Made by a program: the position numbers and the translations under genes. From Oceanicola sp. S124 (lineage in GTDB: Bacteria > Pseudomonadota > Alphaproteobacteria > Rhodobacterales > Rhodobacteraceae), in the NCBI RefSeq assembly GCF_000220565.1, contig NZ_AFPM01000112.1, forward strand, positions 1-38,054: a DNA stretch of 38,054 nucleotides, written 5' to 3'. Shown in pieces: positions 34,986 through 38,054 of the stretch; within the stretch, counting starts at the first letter, position 1; each line of letters begins with the position of its first letter. Below the pieces are notes generated by a model. That model had not been told where the DNA came from and ran no database searches. It was given only the letters and a program-made list of their open reading frames with translations.

Positions 34986-35001
34986 TTAGGTATTGACCTA
35001 A
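34986..35001. promoter_or_regulatory. ArsR operator 1
   Basis: TTAGGT-N4-ACCTAA, perfect 6-bp arms, overlapping a TTGACC (34993-34998) that fits a -35 element of the ArsR gene. The wider ATCACTTAGG (34981-34990) is repeated exactly at 35015-35024. Confidence 0.72.
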
Positions 35002-35019
35002 ATCACAAAGCGCGATCAC

Positions 35020-35035
35020 TTAGGCCCATGCCTAA
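35020..35035. promoter_or_regulatory. ArsR operator 2, spanning the start codon
   Basis: TTAGGC-N4-GCCTAA is the same palindrome type as operator 1, 34 bases downstream. The ATG at 35028 lies inside it. A protein bound here would block the start of transcription or the first bases of the gene. Confidence 0.72.
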
Positions 35036-35387
35036 CCAAAACCCCTCGATCGACCAGATGTTCTCTGCCCTTGCCGATCCGACCCGGCGGGCGGTGGTGC
35101 AGGCGCTCAGCCAGGGGCCCGCGACGGTCAGCCAGCTGGCGGCGCCCTTCGCCATGGCCCTGCCCTCGTTCACGCAGCACCTCGGGGTGCTGGAAGAAGC
35201 CGGGCTGATCACCTCGCGGCGGCAGGGCCGCGCCCGCCTCTGCGTCCTGAACGGCCCCGCGCTGCGCGACGCCGAAGACTGGCTGGCCGCGCACCGGCGC
35301 CAGTGGGAAGCCCGCCTCGACCGGCTGGAAGCCCACCTCGAGACCCTGAAACCCGCTGCCCCCGAAAAGGAGCCCTCTGATGACTGA
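35028..35387 (+). CDS. ArsR-family winged-helix transcriptional regulator
   Basis: The 119-residue protein has the ArsR helix-turn-helix: FSALADPTRRAVVQAL near 12-27, VSQLAAPFAMALPSFTQHLGVLEEAG near 43-68 (recognition helix PSFTQHLGVL) and the wing 'LITSRRQGRARLCVLN'. No metal-binding cysteine motif is present, so it is the type that pairs with SRPBCC proteins, not a metal sensor. The MPNQ start is typical for this type, but no ribosome-binding site precedes it and the ATG is inside an operator, which suggests a leaderless transcript. It overlaps the SRPBCC gene by 8 bases and probably represses its own operon. Confidence 0.9.
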   Translation: MPNQNPSIDQMFSALADPTRRAVVQALSQGPATVSQLAAPFAMALPSFTQHLGVLEEAGLITSRRQGRARLCVLNGPALRDAEDWLAAHRRQWEARLDRLEAHLETLKPAAPEKEPSDD

Positions 35388-35883
35388 CACCCCCGCCCCG
35401 TCCCCCTGGGCCGATGCAACGCTGTCGCGCGAGGTGGTCATCGCCCGCGTCGTCGATGCCGCGCCCCAGCTTGTCTTCGATGCCTGGACAGATCCCGCCC
35501 AGATCGTGCTGTGGTTCGGCCCAGCCGGGGTCGAGCTGACCACCCACCAGATCGACATCCGCCCCGGCGGGCTCTGGCGCTTCGACATGGTGGCACCCGA
35601 CGGCACCGTCTTCCCCAACCGCATGCGCTTCCTGCGCGTCGAGGCGCCGCATCTGATCGAGATTGAGCACGGCAGCGACCGCGACGACGACCCCGACCGC
35701 TTCCGCATGCTGGTGACCTTCGACGCCCAGGCCAACGGCAAGACCGTGATCACCCTGCGCCAGATGCACCCCAGCCCCGAGCGGCGCGCGGTGGTCATCG
35801 GTTTCGGCGCGGTGGAATACGGCGCCCAGACGTTGGGCAAGCTGGCAGCCCATGCCGAGGAACGCCGCCCTGCAATCGCCTGA
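35380..35883 (+). CDS. SRPBCC domain protein (AHSA1/START-like)
   Basis: The 167-residue protein is one AHSA1-type START fold: 'VIARVVDAAPQLVFDAWTDPAQIVLWFGPAG' at about 14-45 (core FDAWTDP), 'DIRPGGLWRFDM' near 62-73, and 'TLRQMHPSPERR' near 124. These folds bind hydrophobic small molecules. It is co-encoded with the ArsR regulator, with AAAAGGAG in the end of that gene. The pair is widespread; stress or ligand sensing is guessed but not settled. Confidence 0.9.
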   Translation: MTDTPAPSPWADATLSREVVIARVVDAAPQLVFDAWTDPAQIVLWFGPAGVELTTHQIDIRPGGLWRFDMVAPDGTVFPNRMRFLRVEAPHLIEIEHGSDRDDDPDRFRMLVTFDAQANGKTVITLRQMHPSPERRAVVIGFGAVEYGAQTLGKLAAHAEERRPAIA

Positions 35884-35900
35884 CAGGCGTTTGCGCAAGG

Positions 35901-35919
35901 GGGGCGTCGCTGACGCCCC
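35901..35919. terminator. Hairpin between convergent genes
   Basis: GGGGCGTC-GCT-GACGCCCC, perfect 8-bp stem, fills the short gap between the SRPBCC gene and the secreted protein gene. No T-run on either side, so termination is likely but not certain. Confidence 0.55.
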
Positions 35920-36537
35920 TCAGCGCAGCTCGAACCGGCTCACCGCGGCGATGGCCTTTTCCAGCTCTGCCATGGGCAGTGGCGGGCCGTGGTTCAGCGA
36001 GACGCGGCTGAAGGCCGGCAGGCGCTTCTCGTAGTAGTTCCGCACCAGCTCCCCCTCTGCGCTGATCACCGAGAACACCGCAACCTCGCCATATTCACGC
36101 CGCGTGAGATCGCGCGTGCAATAGATGGCGAACAGGGCCCGACCCTGCCCGACGGGCTGCAATTCCTGATAGATGGCCTCTTCGCAGGCCGTGGCGAATA
36201 TCCCGTAGATCCCTGAGATCGCCTCTTCCATCGCCACCCTGCCACGGCGCTCGGCGTAGATCGCATAGAGCTCGGACCAGTCCTCGAAGCGCTCGCCCTC
36301 GGGGATGTATTCGTAGATGAAGGTCTCGACGCCGTTGTTGACCCCCTGCTGCCGGAAGATCTCGACCTCTTGCTCGAAACCGCGTGACCGCACCCAGGGC
36401 GGCGGCGCGTAATGGGCGGTCCGGCTCCAGAGCGGGAGCTGCCATCGCGAGGGCGGCAGATCCTGCGCCGGCACCATCGGGGCCGGAAGGCCAAGCCAGA
36501 GGGCCACGAGAAGAGCGAGGCGGGGCAAAGGTATCAT
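35920..36537 (-). CDS. Small secreted protein of unknown function
   Basis: I do not recognise this 205-residue protein. It begins with a signal peptide (MIPLPRLALLVALWLGLPAP, cleavage about AQ at 24-25), so it is periplasmic or secreted. The mature part is mixed alpha/beta with two cysteines (ATACEEAIYQ and AIYCTRDL) that could form a disulfide, and aromatic-rich blocks 'VETFIYEYIPEGERFEDWSELYAIY' near 70-95 (core FIYEYIPEGE). No lipobox, no catalytic motif. It stands alone behind the bioY terminator. Confidence 0.8.
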   Translation of the reverse strand: MIPLPRLALLVALWLGLPAPMVPAQDLPPSRWQLPLWSRTAHYAPPPWVRSRGFEQEVEIFRQQGVNNGVETFIYEYIPEGERFEDWSELYAIYAERRGRVAMEEAISGIYGIFATACEEAIYQELQPVGQGRALFAIYCTRDLTRREYGEVAVFSVISAEGELVRNYYEKRLPAFSRVSLNHGPPLPMAELEKAIAAVSRFELR

Positions 36538-36609
36538 GGGCTAATCCGTAGGCTGAAAGCCCAAGTGAAGCATCCGCGGTGCAGGGCTGTAAAGCCGCGC
36601 CGCCAATGC

Positions 36610-36636
36610 AGAAGGGGCGCCCCGAAGGACGCCCCC
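36610..36636 (-). terminator. Terminator after bioY
   Basis: On the minus strand GGGGCGTCC-TTCG-GGGCGCCCC forms a 9-bp stem (one G-U pair) with a UUCG loop, followed by TTCT. It begins about 27 bases after the bioY stop. Confidence 0.78.
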
Positions 36637-36662
36637 TGCATTTCGTCGAACCTCTGACCGGC

Positions 36663-37268
36663 TCAGCCGCGGGCGCGGCCGACCAGTTTCCAGGCCATCG
36701 GCAGCACCAGGGCGGCCAGCGCCAGCTTCAGCGCATCGCCCAGGATGAAGGGGGTCAGGCCCCAGGCCAGGATCGGCTTGTCCCAGCCGTAGAGGCTGCC
36801 CAGCCAGGCCAGGCCGGGGATGTAAAGCACAACGTTGCCGATCAGCATCGCCAGCGCCATCCAAAGGACCGAACGGTCCCAGCCGCGACGCGCCAGCATG
36901 CCCAGCACGACGGTGGCCATGACATAGCCCAGCAGGTAGCCGCCGGTGCCGCCCATCATGTACTCGACGCCGTTCAGGTCGGCGGTCGAGGACTGGAAGA
37001 CGTCAAAGCCCAGCATGCCGATCAGCATGTAGCCCATGATCGTCACCAGGCCGAGGCGCGCGCCATAGGCGGCACCGATGCCCAGAACCGCGAAGGTGCC
37101 CATGCCGATGGCAACCGGAGAGCCCGGGACCGGCACCTGGATCTTGGCCATGATCGCCAGCAGGGCGATGCCCATGGCGACCAGCACGGCCTGTTTCAGG
37201 CGCAGAGCGGCACCCTCGGTGGGGCCGAAGGTCTCGCTCAGAACCTGTTTGTTCAGCGCGTGGGACAT
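36663..37268 (-). CDS. bioY: Biotin transporter BioY (ECF S-component)
   Basis: The 201-residue membrane protein has about six helices and BioY hallmarks: 'AKIQVPVPGSPVAIGMGTFAVLGIGAAYGARLG' near 41-72 (core VPVPGSPV), GGTGGYLLGY near 107-116 and 'PFILGDALKLALAALVLP' near the end. It takes up biotin alone or with the BioMN energising module, which is not in the window. The ATG at 37268 has GGAGAGGA upstream; longer in-frame readings to 37364 enter the operator region. A cluster of TGCAAA motifs lies 97-145 bases before the start. Confidence 0.93.
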   Translation of the reverse strand: MSHALNKQVLSETFGPTEGAALRLKQAVLVAMGIALLAIMAKIQVPVPGSPVAIGMGTFAVLGIGAAYGARLGLVTIMGYMLIGMLGFDVFQSSTADLNGVEYMMGGTGGYLLGYVMATVVLGMLARRGWDRSVLWMALAMLIGNVVLYIPGLAWLGSLYGWDKPILAWGLTPFILGDALKLALAALVLPMAWKLVGRARG

Positions 37269-37364
37269 GTGTTCTTCCTCTCCATATCCTCGGTGTTCAT
37301 TGCCACTGTGATGCCCGATGCCGGGCGGCGGCGCAAGTTTCTTGCAGATTTGCGACGGCTGCAA

Positions 37365-37413
37365 ATTGCAAAGTCACGGTTTGCAATGGGTCAAGCGGTG
37401 CAAACTCTGCAAA
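37365..37413 (-). promoter_or_regulatory. TGCAAA-rich operator upstream of bioY
   Basis: A perfect inverted repeat ATTGCAAA-N7-TTTGCAAT (37365-37387) is accompanied by more TGCAAA copies at 37360-37365, 37399-37404 and 37408-37413. The TTATCTATAA-like BioR box expected for alphaproteobacterial biotin genes was not found. TTTGCAA-type sites are known for short-chain fatty-acyl regulators (ScfR/RamB/PccR group). Confidence 0.65.
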
Positions 37414-37423
37414 GTCGGCGCCC

Positions 37424-37852
37424 TCAGGGACGCTGGCAGAGGCTTTCCATGCGGTAATCCTTGCGCGGGCCCGCGACCTCCCAGGTGACCTGCCAGCGCG
37501 GCCAGTCGGCAAAATCGTAGGCGGCGCGGTAGAGGTCCGGGGTGCAGAGATGCTCGGCCCGCGGTGCCGCGGCCATCGGATCGAAGGCATGAAAGAAGCG
37601 CCCGTCGTCGAAATGCACGGCGATCTCGACCCCCCGGGGCTGCCAGAGGTAGCGCCGCTCGGCGCGCAGCGGCGGCGCACTGCCATAGCGGATCTCTCCG
37701 GCTTCGGACCAGGTCCAGGCGCCGCCGTCCGGGCGCAGCTCGGCCTGGCCGGTGAACACCCCCGTCACCCCGCCCAGCCGGTCCTCGATCTGCCGCCGGA
37801 TCTGCCAGACCCCGGCGAAATCCGTGATATCGCGTCGCGCATTCCTGTCCAT
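37424..37852 (-). CDS. DUF6314 family protein
   Basis: The 142-residue protein fits DUF6314: 'DFAGVWQIRRQIEDRLGG' at about 11-28, 'GEIRYGSAPPLRAERRYLW' (core YG...L.AER.Y.W), FDDGRFFHAFD near 80-90, HLCTPDLYRAAYDF near 101-114 and GPRKDYRMES near 128-137. The fold is probably a small beta-barrel; function unknown. It starts at 37852 and diverges from purB. The bioY operator begins right after its stop, so bioY has its own promoter. Confidence 0.85.
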   Translation of the reverse strand: MDRNARRDITDFAGVWQIRRQIEDRLGGVTGVFTGQAELRPDGGAWTWSEAGEIRYGSAPPLRAERRYLWQPRGVEIAVHFDDGRFFHAFDPMAAAPRAEHLCTPDLYRAAYDFADWPRWQVTWEVAGPRKDYRMESLCQRP

Positions 37853-37889
37853 GGCGCAGGTCTAGCGCCTCGCCTGCCCCTGCGCCACC

Positions 37890-37918
37890 TTGTCCCCGCG
37901 CCGCCCCTCGCTTATGAG
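37890..37918 (+). promoter_or_regulatory. Promoter candidate for purB
   Basis: TTGTCC (37890-37895), a 17-base spacer and TATGAG (37913-37918), about 38 bases before the purB ATG. Confidence 0.5.
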
Positions 37919-37955
37919 GCCCACAAACGCTGCCTGGCCCGAAAGGATATCGCCG

Positions 37956-38054
37956 ATGATCCCTCGTTACGCCCGCCCCGAGATGACCGCCATCTGGGAG
38001 CCCGCGACCCAAGTTCCGCATCTGGTACGAGATCGAGGCCCATGCCTGCGATGC
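37956..38054 (+). CDS. purB: Adenylosuccinate lyase, first codons, with an apparent 1-base insertion (cut by window edge)
   Basis: The ATG at 37956 (AAAGGA upstream) opens MIPRYARPEMTAIWEPAT, the known N-terminus of PurB, which acts twice in purine synthesis. After codon 18 the frame should continue KFRIWYEIEAHACDA. These residues are encoded from 38011, but one base out of frame, because the run at 38008-38010 reads CCC where CC is expected. As written, the reading frame continues QVPHLVRDRGP to the edge. Either the extra C is a sequence error or this copy is broken. PurB is usually single-copy and needed, so an error is more likely. Confidence 0.85.
   Translation, partial: MIPRYARPEMTAIWEPATQVPHLVRDRGPCLRC

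Noticed and set aside
37269-37423. BioR box (TTATCTATAA type) for bioY
   Set aside because: Not present; the region carries TGCAAA motifs instead.

Overview
The window is about 38 kb of high-GC, densely packed DNA that looks like an alphaproteobacterium of the Rhodobacterales/Rhodobacteraceae type. The evidence is the nnr-glnB-glnA block, a BioY biotin transporter next to a DUF6314 gene and purB, a DUF3445 protein, many 4-base ATGA start/stop overlaps, and the many ABC and TRAP transporters with their own LysR or GntR regulators. No tRNA, rRNA, insertion sequence, phage gene or CRISPR array was seen. Assignments rest on reading protein motifs by eye; no database search was run.

Positions 1-28.4 kb are accessory and built from regulated 'hydrolase plus transporter' modules. 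(a) 1-4980, minus strand: an alpha/beta hydrolase, a periplasmic binding protein, a fused two-domain permease, an ATPase and the start of a GntR regulator, with a perfect palindrome (5042-5059) in the promoter. (b) 5106-9074: a proline iminopeptidase-family hydrolase and a nitrilase-family amidase (minus) diverge from an HpcH/HpaI aldolase (plus) across a near-consensus lux box (6895-6914). An RraA-like gene and a LuxR-type regulator follow on the minus strand. (c) 9190-18574: a LysR gene, then a six-gene dipeptide-type ABC transporter/CocE hydrolase operon (minus) and its divergent LysR gene, with two palindromes between them. (d) 18635-23613: a TAXI-type TRAP transporter with an ACMSD-like amidohydrolase and a divergent LysR gene. 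(e) 23656-28369: two divergent, related glycosyltransferases and an MsbA-like ABC exporter.

Positions 28.6-38 kb are mostly housekeeping: nnr, glnB-glnA with a strong terminator, an 824-bp gap, a 335-residue protein of unknown function, a DUF3445 heme-type N-demethylase, an ArsR/SRPBCC pair with two matching operators (one over the start codon), a small secreted protein, bioY behind a TGCAAA-rich operator, a DUF6314 gene, and the start of purB, which reads with an extra base.

The most interesting system is the lux-box/pip/LuxR group. By ungapped alignment the LuxR protein carries Trp where TraR has Tyr61 and Leu where TraR has Trp57. A lux box in a pip promoter and this kind of pocket are hallmarks of plant-responsive LuxR solos (OryR, XccR, NesR, PipR). 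No luxI-type synthase is visible. A nitrilase/amidase overlaps pip, and a peptide-type ABC transporter lies nearby, which fits sensing and catabolism of an amide- or peptide-like compound from a host.
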